A stretch of DNA of 39,468 nucleotides from Desulfovibrio sp. (lineage in GTDB: Bacteria; Desulfobacterota; Desulfovibrionia; Desulfovibrionales; Desulfovibrionaceae), in assembly GCA_017454855.1 (NCBI GenBank), contig JAFTCE010000034.1, positions 1-39,468 on the forward strand. Direction: 5' to 3'. Position numbers and translations under genes: made by a program. The notes below the pieces were generated by a model. It had not been told where the DNA came from. It made no database searches and was given only the letters and a program-made list of their open reading frames with translations. The number at the start of each line of letters is the position of its first letter. Positions within the stretch are counted from its first letter, which is position 1. This document shows positions 10,929 to 19,682 of this stretch, in pieces.

Positions 10929-11474
10929 ATGGATGAACTTCGCGTAGATATGCGTCAATGGACAAAAGCTGAAAGAGATATGTATGATACACAGACGCAG
11001 ATGATGTTTAAACTAAATCATACGATGCCTAGAACTGATGCATACAATGCTCTTTTACGAGAATTGCTTGGAGACCGCATCGGTGAAGGAAGTATGATTG
11101 CTCCGCCAATTGCAGGTGCTGCCATTGACCAACTTGTTATTGGCAAAAACGTCTATATCAACAGCGGCTCTCTACTTATGGCTCGAGGTGGTATATCGAT
11201 AGAGGACGATGTCCTCATTGCCGCTAATGTCCAAATAATATCCAATAATCATGATCCCTATGATAGAGCCGTGCTGACATGCAGACCTGTTTTGATTAAA
11301 AAAGGGGCATGGATTGGCGCCGGGGCCTCAATCATGCCAGGTGTTACGGTTGGTAGGTATGCCATTGTCGGCGCAGCATCGGTTGTGACGCACGATGTGC
11401 CCAATTACGCCGTTGCCGTAGGGAGTCCTGCCAAGGTGATAAAATATTTGGAAGAAGAACGATTTCCTGCCTAA
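10929..11474 (+). CDS. Hexapeptide-repeat (left-handed beta helix) acyltransferase, maltose/galactoside acetyltransferase type
   Basis: A 181-residue protein of the LacA/Maa/NodL group, which acetylates sugars or other small hydroxyl acceptors using acetyl-CoA. Seen are the N-terminal helical DMYDTQTQMMFKLNHTMPRTDAY region and hexapeptide repeats from about residue 65 (VIGKNVYINSG, ISIEDDVLIAANVQIISNNHD, IKKGAWIGAGASIMPGVTVG, AIVGAASVVTHDVPNYAVAVGSPAKVI). The His of SNNHD matches the catalytic position. The start has AAGGAG 6 nt upstream. The gene is visibly AT-richer than its neighbours, with many AAA, ATA and AAT codons, suggesting recent acquisition. It follows pit by 33 nt, but a functional link to phosphate is not evident. 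Confidence 0.88.
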   Translation: MDELRVDMRQWTKAERDMYDTQTQMMFKLNHTMPRTDAYNALLRELLGDRIGEGSMIAPPIAGAAIDQLVIGKNVYINSGSLLMARGGISIEDDVLIAANVQIISNNHDPYDRAVLTCRPVLIKKGAWIGAGASIMPGVTVGRYAIVGAASVVTHDVPNYAVAVGSPAKVIKYLEEERFPA

Positions 11475-11523
11475 CTGCAGCGATGCAGCAGAAATTTCTT
11501 TCAGGAAGGGTAGCACGGCTCCT

Positions 11524-11540
11524 CTCCGTCGGTGACGGAG
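11524..11540. other. Perfect 7-bp hairpin between converging genes
   Basis: CTCCGTC and GACGGAG flank a 3-base loop in the 115-nt gap between the convergent acyltransferase and D,D-carboxypeptidase genes. A smaller CTGCA/TGCAG hairpin lies just upstream. Neither has a following T-run, so they are at best weak or factor-dependent terminators. Confidence 0.35.
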
Positions 11541-11589
11541 TCAGTCGGCAGAGGGAGCTGACTGTGCATTGCCATATGGAAAAATCGGT

Positions 11590-12774
11590 TCAGCGGGCTT
11601 TTGGGGTGCGTCGTTTTTGTCCTGTCTTGTGCTTTGGTTCAGGCGTACGCGTTTGGCGTTGCGGCTGGGCTTTCCTGCGTTGATTTGGCTTGGCGGTGAT
11701 CTCGCGCGCAGGCTTGGAGGGAGCAGTATCTCTCCCCGTGGCCTGTGTTGCCTGCCGTGGTGTTGATCTGTGAGAACGTGCGGATGGGGCTTTTCTCGAT
11801 GATGGTTTGTTTTGTTGTTTCGGGGTAGATCGCAGAGAATCTTGTGATTTTTCGTGGCGGCGGTAAAGCCAAGCGTAGCCTACGGCAGTGTACACCTGCT
11901 TAATATTGTTGCCGTGGCGGAAGCCGGCTTCCAGAAGGTTGGCACCCATGGCGTCCCTGGCGCGTCGGCTGGAGCCGCCCATGACCACGGCTAAAAGGTG
12001 TTGTTTGCCACGTCGGGCCGTGAGAATGATGTTGTAGCCGGAAGCAGTGGTCCAGCCGGTTTTGAGACCGTTGACGCCGGGCACGACCCCAAGGAGCGTA
12101 TTGGTCGTTGTCAGATAGCGATGTCTGTGGGTAAAGGCAAAAACGCTGTGAAAGGAGAGGGCCTGCGGGTGAGCCAGGATATAGGCGCGGGCAAGCAGCG
12201 CCATGTCGCGTGGGCTTGAACGCTGACCAGCAGCGGGCAGGCCGGAGGGGTTTTTGAATACGGAATTGCGCATGCCTAGGGCGCGGGCTTTTTTGTTCAT
12301 GCTTTCCACAAAGCGCTTCTGAGTTCCCCCCACGCGCAGGGCCAGCGCGGTAATGGCGTCATTGCCCGAAGCCACCGCTGCGCCGGTGATCAACGCGCGC
12401 ACGGGGACGCGCTCGCCAACACGCAGATGCATAGACGAACCGCCCACGTTGGCCGCGCTGGATGTTATGCGTATACGCTCGTTCAGTTTGATTTTTTTTG
12501 TAGTTACTGCATCCAGAATGAGAAAGAGAGAGAGTACCTTGGTGAGGGAAGCCGGGGGAATGGGCATGTCGGCATTTTTCTCAAACAGAATGCGGCCAGT
12601 ATTCATGTCCATGAGAATGGCGGCGCGTACTCCTCTGGAGGCCAAGGCAGGCTGTATGCTGAAGAGCAGCACGGCCAGTATCAGGGCAAGTGATGTACGC
12701 CATGGCAGAACCGCGTCCTTGCGCAAAGCATGTCGCGTCGCCGAAAAAACAAGCGGGAAATTAGTCTTTACCAT
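11590..12774 (-). CDS. D-alanyl-D-alanine carboxypeptidase (peptidase S11, PBP5/6 type)
   Basis: This periplasmic serine peptidase trims the terminal D-Ala from peptidoglycan stem peptides. From the ATG at 12774 it is 394 aa, with a signal peptide (SLALILAVLLFSIQPALA, cut near residue 45) and all three active-site motifs: SLTK (Ser76, Lys79), SGN (136-138) and KTG (238-240). Unlike PBP5, the C-terminus is not an amphipathic anchor; after about residue 315 there is a Lys/Arg/Pro/Thr/Gln-rich basic tail of roughly 75 residues. The ATG lies inside the 3' end of the permease gene (14-nt overlap), so translation is probably coupled; the in-frame upstream start at 12885 lies deeper in that gene and lacks a leader. 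Confidence 0.92.
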   Translation of the reverse strand: MVKTNFPLVFSATRHALRKDAVLPWRTSLALILAVLLFSIQPALASRGVRAAILMDMNTGRILFEKNADMPIPPASLTKVLSLFLILDAVTTKKIKLNERIRITSSAANVGGSSMHLRVGERVPVRALITGAAVASGNDAITALALRVGGTQKRFVESMNKKARALGMRNSVFKNPSGLPAAGQRSSPRDMALLARAYILAHPQALSFHSVFAFTHRHRYLTTTNTLLGVVPGVNGLKTGWTTASGYNIILTARRGKQHLLAVVMGGSSRRARDAMGANLLEAGFRHGNNIKQVYTAVGYAWLYRRHEKSQDSLRSTPKQQNKPSSRKAPSARSHRSTPRQATQATGRDTAPSKPAREITAKPNQRRKAQPQRQTRTPEPKHKTGQKRRTPKAR

Positions 12775-13864
12775 GCCTGTAATAGCGGTGACCTTCTTCG
12801 ATGGCTTGCAGGGAAAAAGCCAGCAGCACTGGGCCGAAGATAATGCCCACGGCACCAAAACTGGCCATGCCGCAGAGTATGGCAAGGATCAACACAAAGA
12901 AGGGCGCATTGATGCCCTGGCGCAGGAATAATGGGCGGAAGACATTGTCCACTCCGGCAACCACAATGGCGCACCACAAGGCCAGTCCAACTGCAGCAAC
13001 CGTTCTTCCGGTGAACCAAAGCGAAAGACAGAGCGGCCCCCAGACCAGGGCCGTGCCCACGGTGGGGATGGGGGCGACAAGCGTGGACAGAAGTCCCCAA
13101 AACGCTGGCTGGCGTACATCGACCATTGCAAAGGCAATTCCGCACAGCACTCCTTGAATCATGGCAACAAGAACGACGCCCAGGAGTATGCCGCGCAGTG
13201 CGCGCTGAATGGCTTGGGTGAAGCGGACGAGCATATCTTGCGGGAGATTGAGCATCCTAGCGGCAATAATGCGGATCTGTCGGGCGTAGAGGGTGAAGAG
13301 TATGGTCAGAGTAATGAAGAGGATGCTCGTCCAGAGTACGGTCATGGTGCCGCCGAGAAATTCCACGCCCTTGGTGAAGAGCAGATTCATGGCGTCGTCA
13401 AGTAGCGTTCCCAGTTTATCGACAAAATCGTTGAGCATTTTTTCGATGCGGGGATATTCTGAGAGTCTCTGGCGCCACTGTTGAATATTGCAGACCCATT
13501 CTGGCGGTAGCTGAAAATTGTTCTCTTGCAGCTCGCGCAGACGGGCAAAGCCAGCTGTTGCCTGTGGCGATACCAGCAGGGCCAGAATCGCCACAGGCGC
13601 AAGCAGACAGAAGAGCAAGATGCCAATATAGGCTGTCAGGGGCATGTACCGCGCTGTCCACAGCTTGATAGAAATCCAGCGCTGCACGGGCTGCTCCTCG
13701 CGCCACGCCTTAGCCCAGCTCTGGCCGCGAAGTTGCAGTTTGCGGTAGAGAGACAAGGAAAGACAGGACAGGCAGGCTGCCAAGAGAATGGTTGTGGGAT
13801 TACTCCAAAGCAACAAAAGCCAGGCAAGCGCTGCCAGAAAATAGAGCAAGCGTGGCAAAAGCAT
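12761..13864 (-). CDS. AI-2E family transporter (UPF0118 permease)
   Basis: A 367-residue membrane protein of the AI-2E exporter family (TqsA, PerM and relatives; some members are exporters or Na+/H+ antiporters). The arrangement is typical: two N-terminal hydrophobic helices, two more near residues 75-100, a long amphipathic region (residues 105-165), then a block of helices with the conserved RALRGILLGVVLVAMIQGVLCGI and LLSTLVAPIPTVGTALVWGP segments and a terminal GIIFGPVLLAFSL. The substrate cannot be inferred. The gene sits 29 nt downstream of greA and overlaps the D,D-carboxypeptidase gene by 14 nt, so the three form an operon. Confidence 0.9.
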   Translation of the reverse strand: MLLPRLLYFLAALAWLLLLWSNPTTILLAACLSCLSLSLYRKLQLRGQSWAKAWREEQPVQRWISIKLWTARYMPLTAYIGILLFCLLAPVAILALLVSPQATAGFARLRELQENNFQLPPEWVCNIQQWRQRLSEYPRIEKMLNDFVDKLGTLLDDAMNLLFTKGVEFLGGTMTVLWTSILFITLTILFTLYARQIRIIAARMLNLPQDMLVRFTQAIQRALRGILLGVVLVAMIQGVLCGIAFAMVDVRQPAFWGLLSTLVAPIPTVGTALVWGPLCLSLWFTGRTVAAVGLALWCAIVVAGVDNVFRPLFLRQGINAPFFVLILAILCGMASFGAVGIIFGPVLLAFSLQAIEEGHRYYRHGKD

Positions 13865-13893
13865 GGGCGTACAACCTTGATCGGTTCAGGGTA

Positions 13894-14391
13894 TCAACGC
13901 AGAACCTTGCTGCCATTGAACTTGATGGCCAGAATTTCGTAGGTCACGCGGCCACGGGGGATGTCCACTGTAATTTCGTCGCCTTCCTCGCGTCCCAGTA
14001 ATGCCTGTCCCACGGGTGATAGAAAGGAAATGGATCCCTTGGCCGGTTCGGCCTCGTCAGGCCCTAGGATGGTAAAGGTGCGGGTTTCACCACTGTCTAC
14101 GTCTTCAACCTCTACGGTGGAGCCAAAGATAACCTTGTCGCCACTGAGCTTATCCAAATCCACAACCTGATATAGGGCCATGCGCGATTCAATGTATTTG
14201 ATGCGGGCTTCGGCCATGCCTTGACGCTCTCGTGCGGCGTCATAACCGGCATTTTCACGCAAGTCACCCTCTTCACGCGCTTCCTTGATGGCCTGAATAA
14301 TGGCCGGGCGTTCGTTTTTTAATTGGGTCAGTTCCTCTTCCAATTTCTTATAGCCCTGTATGGAAATGGGAATACCTGTCATGGTGGGCAT
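13894..14391 (-). CDS. greA: Transcription elongation factor GreA
   Basis: GreA inserts its coiled coil into the RNA polymerase secondary channel and stimulates cleavage of backtracked RNA. The 165-residue product has the N-terminal coiled coil with KKLEEELTQLKNERP, the acidic tip motif REEGDLRENAGYDAARE, where conserved Asp and Glu activate cleavage, and the C-terminal domain ending SPVGQALLGREEGDEITVDIP. The ATG at 14391 follows GAGG at 5 nt; ATG 14382 is a possible alternative. An in-frame start at 14499 lies beyond the leader hairpin and would add 36 residues foreign to the family. First gene of an operon with the AI-2E permease and D,D-carboxypeptidase. Confidence 0.95.
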   Translation of the reverse strand: MPTMTGIPISIQGYKKLEEELTQLKNERPAIIQAIKEAREEGDLRENAGYDAARERQGMAEARIKYIESRMALYQVVDLDKLSGDKVIFGSTVEVEDVDSGETRTFTILGPDEAEPAKGSISFLSPVGQALLGREEGDEITVDIPRGRVTYEILAIKFNGSKVLR

Positions 14392-14437
14392 GGATACCTC
14401 GAGTGCGTTAGTATATGTTAAGAGGGAAAAAGACAGT

Positions 14438-14467
14438 AAAAAAGCGTCGCTGTCAAGGCAGCGGCGC
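14438..14467 (-). terminator. Terminator-like hairpin in the greA leader
   Basis: On the minus strand GCGCCGCTG, a 6-base loop and CAGCGACGC form a 9-pair stem with one C/A mismatch, immediately followed by TTTTTT. It lies about 46 nt before the greA ATG and no other minus-strand gene lies upstream to be terminated. The geometry resembles an attenuator within the greA leader. Confidence 0.5.
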
Positions 14468-14703
14468 TCAGAGGAGTTGGGATTGAAATCACCTGTCACA
14501 GTAATGTTTCAATCGAAAAAACTGTCCCTGAAACCGGATCCTTGCTTCTGCGCGAGAACATTGTATTTTCAAGAGCAGACAGCAAGAAATAAACTACCCA
14601 ATGCCGTCGGCGCAGTCAAGGGCAGGTCTCATACTTAGTGTAATAAAAATGGCGCAGAGAAGAAGCATAGGTGTCGGGCACAGAAGAAAAAATATTCAGA
14701 ATC

Positions 14704-14732
14704 TTGACTTGCTGTATCAAATATAATATAAA
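14704..14732 (+). promoter_or_regulatory. Promoter of the ribosomal protein cluster
   Basis: TTGACT at 14704-14709 and TATAAA at 14727-14732, 17 bases apart, lie in an AT-rich stretch. Transcription would begin near 14739, about 490 nt before rpsJ. This is the only strong promoter-like sequence seen upstream of rpsJ in the 841-nt intergenic region. Confidence 0.65.
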
Positions 14733-14738
14733 TACAAG

Positions 14739-15232
14739 TGCTGCAGCCGCAAGGTCTGCGGCATTCCCTGAACGGCAGGGAAGGGCAGGTTGATTCTGTC
14801 CTATTGCGCCCCTGGCGGCCAGAAGCTGGTCAGCTTGGGGATTTGACATGTGCAGGCGTTGCCAAATGCCGACAATGTCGAGCCGTTCCAGCCCAGAACG
14901 GACCCCACCGCAGCCCCGGAGGCGGCGTGTGACCCGGGGCTGTAAGGTTGGGGATTTTCCCCAGTTTGGTGACCCTGCGGGACCACCTGGTCAGTCATGA
15001 CCAGGCACGGGCGACGCCGGGGAGCATCATGCGGATGACATGGCGCGCTCATGCGTCCAGCCCTCCGAAGTTCCTGATCCAGCATCAGGCGTGATGCGCG
15101 CATCAGCGCAGCCCCCCAACGTTGCTCCGTACAATTCCTGCCGAGGCACACCGGTCGAGTGTCCTGTCGCACGGCTGGTTGCTCGCTGTAGGCAAAGCTG
15201 CCCGGGATGATTTTGCAAACGGAGTAGGCATA
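14739..15232 (+). promoter_or_regulatory. Long structured 5' leader of the S10 operon
   Basis: The stretch from 14392 to 15232 holds no convincing protein gene. Its distal 490 nt are rich in short perfect hairpins: GCCGCA/TGCGGC (14746-14762), TTCCCTG/CAGGGAA (14764-14782), GCCCCGG/CCGGGGC (14913-14940), GGGGA/TCCCC (14950-14962), CCTGGTCA/TGACCAGG (14986-15005) and GCATCA/TGATGC (15082-15097). In enterobacteria the S10 leader binds L4 for autoregulation; a similar role here is inferred only from position and structure. No match to the E. coli leader is claimed. Confidence 0.5.
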
Positions 15233-15550
15233 ATGATAACAGTCAGCAGTGATCGCATTCGCATCAAGCTCAAAGCCTACGATTACCGCATATTGGACAA
15301 GGCCGTTGCGGAAATCGTGGATACGGCGCGCAATACTGGCGCCGGAGTGGCAGGTCCCATTCCCCTGCCGACGAATATTCACAAGTTCACCATTCAGCGT
15401 TCCGTACATGTGGACAAAAAATCCCGTGAGCAATTTGAAATGCGCATCCATAAAAGGCTCATGGATATTTTGGAACCCACACAGCAGACAGTCGATGCCT
15501 TGGGCAAACTTTCCTTGCCCGCCGGTGTGGACGTGGAAATCAAGCTCTAG
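15233..15550 (+). CDS. rpsJ: Ribosomal protein S10
   Basis: The 105-residue product has the near-universal S10 sequence, e.g. [33 protein letters not shown] and [12 protein letters not shown]10 is in the head of the 30S subunit and, as NusE, in antitermination complexes. The ATG at 15233 has GGAG 9 nt upstream; an in-frame start at 15122 would add 37 residues encoded by the leader. It heads the merged S10-spc-alpha cluster and is 12 nt from rplC. Confidence 0.98.
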   Translation: MITVSSDRIRIKLKAYDYRILDKAVAEIVDTARNTGAGVAGPIPLPTNIHKFTIQRSVHVDKKSREQFEMRIHKRLMDILEPTQQTVDALGKLSLPAGVDVEIKL

Positions 15551-15562
15551 CGAGAGGCAGTC

Positions 15563-16192
15563 ATGTCTGAGAAAATGGGAATTTTGGGTCGCAAGCTGGG
15601 CATGACCCGCATATTTGACGGCAATGGCCAAGCTGTTCCCGTCACGGTAGTGGAAGCCGGTCCCTGTCCTGTCATTCAGGTTAAAACCCAGGAAAAAGAC
15701 GGCTATAATGCCCTGCAGATCGCCTTGACCCCAGCAAAGGAAAAACACGTCACCAAGCCCATGCAAGGGCATTTTGCCAAGGCTGGCGCAGGACTGTATC
15801 GCAACCTGCGCGAGATACGGCTTGCGGGGGCACCAGAACAAGAATTGGGGCAGAACTTGACCGTGGAAATGTTTTCCGTGGGCGAAGTGGTCAAGGTGAC
15901 GGGTAAAAGCATAGGAAAAGGCTTTCAGGGACGTATGCGCCGCTGGAATTTTGCCGGTTCCAAGGATTCGCACGGCTGCGAAAAGGTACACAGGAACAAC
16001 GGCTCCATAGGCAACAATACCTTCCCGGGGCATGTGTTCAAGGGACGCAAAATGGCCGGTCACTGGGGCAATGAAACCGTAACGCAGTTGGGCCTGATCA
16101 TTGTGGATGTGCGTCCTGAAGACAACGTCATCCTGATTAAGGGATCCGTGCCCGGCCCGCGCAACGGTTTGGTTCTGATCCGCAAGCAGTAG
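15563..16192 (+). CDS. rplC: Ribosomal protein L3
   Basis: A 209-residue L3, starting [18 protein letters not shown] as usual and containing the long extension that reaches the peptidyl transferase centre ([23 protein letters not shown] and [12 protein letters not shown]). It is an early 23S rRNA-binding assembly protein. The Gln methylated by PrmB in E. coli lies in the corresponding loop, but modification here is unknown. Length and gene order are normal. Confidence 0.98.
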   Translation: MSEKMGILGRKLGMTRIFDGNGQAVPVTVVEAGPCPVIQVKTQEKDGYNALQIALTPAKEKHVTKPMQGHFAKAGAGLYRNLREIRLAGAPEQELGQNLTVEMFSVGEVVKVTGKSIGKGFQGRMRRWNFAGSKDSHGCEKVHRNNGSIGNNTFPGHVFKGRKMAGHWGNETVTQLGLIIVDVRPEDNVILIKGSVPGPRNGLVLIRKQ

Positions 16193-16203
16193 GGGAAGCA
16201 GCA

Positions 16204-16836
16204 ATGGCTACCGTGAAAGTATATGACCAGAACAAGCAGGAATGCGGTGAAATTGAGCTGGCTTCCGACGTGTTCGAAGTCGAGGTGAGGCCAGAAATCC
16301 TCAACCTCGTTGTGCGTGCCCAGATGGCGGCCAAACGCGCTGGCACACATATGACCAAGACCCGCGGTCTTGTTTCCGGTGGCGGGGCCAAGCCCTGGAA
16401 GCAGAAGGGTACGGGTCGTGCGCGCGCAGGCTCCAACCGGTCTCCGGTGTGGCGCGGTGGCGCCATACTCTTTGGGCCTAGCCCCCGTGATTACAGCTTC
16501 AAGGTCAACAGCAAGGTGCGCGCCCTGGCCATGAAAATGGCGCTTTCAAGCCGCCTGCACAACGACGGTATTCTTGTGGTGCGCAGCATAGAATTGCCGG
16601 AGGCCAAGACCAAGCATTTCGCCAAGGTGGCGGCTGCCCTGGAATTGAAAAAGGCTCTTATCGTCACAGCGGATGACGATGCCGTCTTGCAGCGCTGTGC
16701 GCGCAACCTGCCCGGTCTGAGCATGACAACGCCTGGGCAATTGAGCGTCCTGGAAATTCTCAAACACAGGCAGCTTGTGCTGCTGGAGGGCGCCGTTGCC
16801 CCTGTGCAGGCGCGTTTTGCGAAAAAGGGGGCTTGA
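16204..16836 (+). CDS. rplD: Ribosomal protein L4
   Basis: The 210-residue product has the L4 exit-tunnel loop (TKTRGLVSGGGAKPWKQKGTGRARAG) followed by SPVWRGGAILFGP, which lines the constriction of the nascent-chain tunnel. In E. coli L4 also represses its own operon by binding the S10 leader, which makes the long leader in this window relevant. The stop is followed by one base and the rplW ATG. Confidence 0.97.
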   Translation: MATVKVYDQNKQECGEIELASDVFEVEVRPEILNLVVRAQMAAKRAGTHMTKTRGLVSGGGAKPWKQKGTGRARAGSNRSPVWRGGAILFGPSPRDYSFKVNSKVRALAMKMALSSRLHNDGILVVRSIELPEAKTKHFAKVAAALELKKALIVTADDDAVLQRCARNLPGLSMTTPGQLSVLEILKHRQLVLLEGAVAPVQARFAKKGA

Positions 16837-16837
16837 G

Positions 16838-17128
16838 ATGGAAATCACTTCTGTGCTGTTGAAGCCTCTGATGACCGAAAAGGTGACATTTACCAAGGAA
16901 AAATATTCCCAGGTAGCCTTTTTGGTGCATTGCAAGGCCAATAAGCTGGAAATCAAGCAGGCCGTGGAAAAGGCCTTTGATGTCAAAGTGGAAGCGGTCA
17001 ACATAGTGCGCCAGGCGCCCCGCAACAGGGAACGGCAAGGACGTGTCATAGGCCGCAAGCCTGGCTGGAAAAAGGCGTATGTTACGCTGCGCCAGGGTGA
17101 GAAAATCGAGTTCTTTGAGGGAGTGTGA
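16838..17128 (+). CDS. rplW: Ribosomal protein L23
   Basis: A 96-residue L23 with the family patterns [11 protein letters not shown] near the start and [16 protein letters not shown], and a basic loop [14 protein letters not shown]23 sits at the tunnel exit and docks trigger factor and SRP. The ATG at 16838 lies one base after the rplD stop; the in-frame start at 16775, inside rplD, is rejected because the product would carry 21 unrelated residues. Confidence 0.96.
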   Translation: MEITSVLLKPLMTEKVTFTKEKYSQVAFLVHCKANKLEIKQAVEKAFDVKVEAVNIVRQAPRNRERQGRVIGRKPGWKKAYVTLRQGEKIEFFEGV

Positions 17129-17130
17129 GC

Positions 17131-17979
17131 ATGGCTGTCCGCAAGCTGAAACCGACCTCTGCGGGGCGTCGATTCCAGACGGTTTCCGATTTTGAGGAAA
17201 TCACCCGGACTCGTCCAGAGAAGTCGTTGACACAAGGCTTGGCCAAAAAGGCCGGTCGGAACAATCTGGGCCGCGTCACTAGCCGCCGCCGTGGCGGCGG
17301 CGTCAAGCGCCTGTACCGCATCATTGACTTCAAGCGCGACAAAACCGGCATAGAAGCCAAAGTTGCCCATATTGAATATGATCCCAACCGCTCGGCGCGC
17401 ATTGCGCTTCTGCACTATAGGGATGGCGAGAAGAGATATATTCTTGCGCCCGTGGGCTTGAAACAGGGCGATACGGTGATGGCCGGAGTCAACGAGCGCA
17501 CAGGAGAAGTCGCCGATATCAAGCCCGGCAATGCCTTGCGCATGGCGCGCATTCCCGTGGGTACAAACGTACACAATGTGGAAATATATCCTGGCAAGGG
17601 CGGGCAGATGTGTCGTGCCGCCGGAACATATGCGCAATTGATTGCCAAGGAAGGAAAATATGCCCTCTTGCGGCTGCCATCCGGCGAAGTGCGCAAGGTG
17701 CTGGCTACCTGCATGGCCACGGTGGGGCAAGTGGGCAATGTGCAGCACGAAACCATATCCCTGGGCAAAGCCGGACGCAACCGTTGGCTTGGCCGTCGTC
17801 CCAAGGTGCGCGGCGTTGCCATGAATCCCATTGACCATCCCCTGGGCGGCGGCGAAGGCAGAAGCTCGGGCGGACGGCATCCCGTATCGCCCTGGGGCAT
17901 GCCTGCCAAGGGCTTCAAGACCCGTGACAGGAAGAAACCTTCTACGCGGCTGATCATCAAACGCCGCGGCCAGAAGTAG
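17131..17979 (+). CDS. rplB: Ribosomal protein L2
   Basis: A 282-residue L2, essential for subunit association and peptidyl transferase structure. Conserved segments are [33 protein letters not shown], the RNA-binding [11 protein letters not shown] and the C-terminal [31 protein letters not shown] with its conserved His near the active centre. The ATG at 17131 with upstream GGGAG is preferred to a GTG at 17125 that overlaps the rplW stop. Confidence 0.98.
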   Translation: MAVRKLKPTSAGRRFQTVSDFEEITRTRPEKSLTQGLAKKAGRNNLGRVTSRRRGGGVKRLYRIIDFKRDKTGIEAKVAHIEYDPNRSARIALLHYRDGEKRYILAPVGLKQGDTVMAGVNERTGEVADIKPGNALRMARIPVGTNVHNVEIYPGKGGQMCRAAGTYAQLIAKEGKYALLRLPSGEVRKVLATCMATVGQVGNVQHETISLGKAGRNRWLGRRPKVRGVAMNPIDHPLGGGEGRSSGGRHPVSPWGMPAKGFKTRDRKKPSTRLIIKRRGQK

Positions 17980-17988
17980 GAGTAGCTC

Positions 17989-18276
17989 ATGCCGAGATCC
18001 TTGAAGAAAGGGCCGTTTGTGGACGGTCATCTGATGAAGAAGGTTGATGCCGCCGTAGCCAACAACGATCACCGTGTAGTCAAAACCTGGTCGCGGCGAT
18101 CGACCATCCTGCCCGAAATGGTTGGACTGACATTTGCGGTGCATAATGGCAAGAAATTTGTTCCGGTCTTTGTCACCGAGAACATGGTGGGCCACAAATT
18201 GGGCGAGTTTTCCCCAACGCGTACCTTCCATGGGCATGCCGCCGACAAGAAGGCCAAGGCTGCCGCCAAGAAATAG
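17989..18276 (+). CDS. rpsS: Ribosomal protein S19
   Basis: The 95-residue product has the S19 core [55 protein letters not shown] and SPTRTF, followed by a Lys/Ala-rich tail. S19 lies in the 30S head next to S13 and contacts tRNA. It is slightly longer than the 92-residue E. coli protein because of the tail. The gene sits 9 nt after rplB. Confidence 0.98.
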   Translation: MPRSLKKGPFVDGHLMKKVDAAVANNDHRVVKTWSRRSTILPEMVGLTFAVHNGKKFVPVFVTENMVGHKLGEFSPTRTFHGHAADKKAKAAAKK

Positions 18277-18285
18277 GGTTGAACT

Positions 18286-18624
18286 ATGGAATCTAAAGCT
18301 ATTGCCAAATATCAGCGCGTATCACCACGCAAGACGCGTCTTGTGGCGAGAAATGTGCTGGGGCTGGAAGTAGGCGATGCCATGGATCTGCTGCGCTATA
18401 CGCCCAATAAGCCTGCCGGGGTTCTGTACGGTGTGGTGAAAAGCGCGTTGGCCAATGCCTCGCAACTGGGTGGCATTGATGTGGATGCTATGGTGGTGAA
18501 GGAAATCGTGGTCAATGAGGGGCCTACCTGGAAGCGTTTCATGCCCCGTGCCCAGGGCCGGGCCACAAAGATTCACAAACGCACAAGCCATATTACCGTC
18601 ATACTCGCAGAAGGGCAGGAATAG
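18286..18624 (+). CDS. rplV: Ribosomal protein L22
   Basis: A 112-residue L22 whose long beta hairpin lines the exit tunnel: GPTWKRFMPRAQGRATKIHKRTSHITV is the hairpin and tip. The N-terminal KYQRVSPRKTRLVARNV and the ANASQLGGIDVDAMVV region are also typical. Macrolide-resistance deletions map to this loop in other species; none is apparent here. Only 3 nt separate it from rpsC. Confidence 0.98.
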   Translation: MESKAIAKYQRVSPRKTRLVARNVLGLEVGDAMDLLRYTPNKPAGVLYGVVKSALANASQLGGIDVDAMVVKEIVVNEGPTWKRFMPRAQGRATKIHKRTSHITVILAEGQE

Positions 18625-18627
18625 ACT

Positions 18628-19269
18628 ATGGGTCAGAAAGTACATCCGTTCGGGTTCCGGCTTGGGTACAATAAGAATTGGCAGTCCCGCTGGTTCAGCA
18701 AGAAGGAATACCCTGCCTTTGTCTATGAAGACAGTAAAATCCGCGCCTATGTGAAAAAGCTCCTGCTGCATGCGAGCATTTCACGTTTGGAAATCGAGCG
18801 CGCTGGCGGCAAGGTGCGTCTGCTCATTTCCACGGCCAGACCAGGCATTGTCATTGGCAAGAAAGGCGTGGAAATCGAAAAGTTGCGCAATGATTTGCGC
18901 CAGAAGTTTGGACGGGAATTCTCACTGGAAATCAACGAAATTCGCCGTCCCGAAGTGGAAGCCCAGATCGTGGCCGAAGGCATTGCCCAGCAGTTAGAGC
19001 GCCGCGTTGCCTTCAGGCGGGCCATGAAGCGCACTGTCTCCCTGGCGCGCAAGGCCGGAGGCGAAGGCATCAAGGTGACCTGTGCAGGTCGCTTGGCTGG
19101 CGCGGAAATTGCCCGCACTGAGTGGTATCGTGACGGACGTGTGCCCTTGCAGACACTGCGTGCCGATATTGACTATGGTTTTGCCGAAGCCCGCACGACC
19201 TATGGTATCATAGGCGTGAAGGTGTGGATTTACAAAGGCGAAATCCTTGATAAAGAGGTTGAACGATAA
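18628..19269 (+). CDS. rpsC: Ribosomal protein S3
   Basis: The 213-residue protein starts [18 protein letters not shown] and has the KH domain ([20 protein letters not shown]) and the C-terminal domain motif [18 protein letters not shown]3 is at the mRNA entrance of the 30S subunit. It is about 20 residues shorter than the E. coli protein at the C-terminus, common in this lineage. Its TAA shares one base with the rplP ATG (TAATG). Confidence 0.98.
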   Translation: MGQKVHPFGFRLGYNKNWQSRWFSKKEYPAFVYEDSKIRAYVKKLLLHASISRLEIERAGGKVRLLISTARPGIVIGKKGVEIEKLRNDLRQKFGREFSLEINEIRRPEVEAQIVAEGIAQQLERRVAFRRAMKRTVSLARKAGGEGIKVTCAGRLAGAEIARTEWYRDGRVPLQTLRADIDYGFAEARTTYGIIGVKVWIYKGEILDKEVER

Positions 19270-19682
19270 TGCTCGCGCCCAAGAAAGTTAAATTCCGCAA
19301 ATGGCAGAAAGGTCGCTTGCGCGGCTTGGCTACTCGCGGCGCTGCCCTGGCGTTTGGCGATATTGGTCTCAAGGCTGTGCAACATGGGCAGCTTTCCAGC
19401 CAGCAAATTGAGGCCGCACGTATTGCCATGATGCGTCATATCAGGCGTGGCGGCAAGGTTTGGATTCGTGTCTTTCCAGACCGCCCGGTGACGGCGAAGC
19501 CGTTGGAAACCAGACAGGGTTCCGGCAAGGGCGCGCCTGTCGGCTGGTGTGCGCCGGTGAAACCCGGGCGCATACTCTATGAAATCAAGGGCGTTTCGCA
19601 GGAGCTTGCCCGCGAGGCGCTGACGCGCGCTGCGCACAAACTGCCCGTTAAGACGATCATTGTGCTGAGGGAGGGCTTCTAA
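19269..19682 (+). CDS. rplP: Ribosomal protein L16
   Basis: A 137-residue L16 with [40 protein letters not shown], the loop [17 protein letters not shown] and the [16 protein letters not shown] segment that reaches the A-site tRNA. The start overlaps the rpsC stop by one base and its TAA is directly followed by the rpmC ATG, so translation is tightly coupled. Confidence 0.98.
   Translation: MLAPKKVKFRKWQKGRLRGLATRGAALAFGDIGLKAVQHGQLSSQQIEAARIAMMRHIRRGGKVWIRVFPDRPVTAKPLETRQGSGKGAPVGWCAPVKPGRILYEIKGVSQELAREALTRAAHKLPVKTIIVLREGF

Noticed and set aside
14848-15000. A 50-codon ATG frame inside the S10 leader preceded by GGGGA
   Set aside because: Arg/Pro-rich composition typical of a chance frame in GC-rich DNA and it runs through several hairpins; kept as leader.
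14801-16204. 467-codon minus-strand frame opposite rpsJ and rplC
   Set aside because: A shadow of highly conserved ribosomal genes; no family resemblance, no ribosome binding site.
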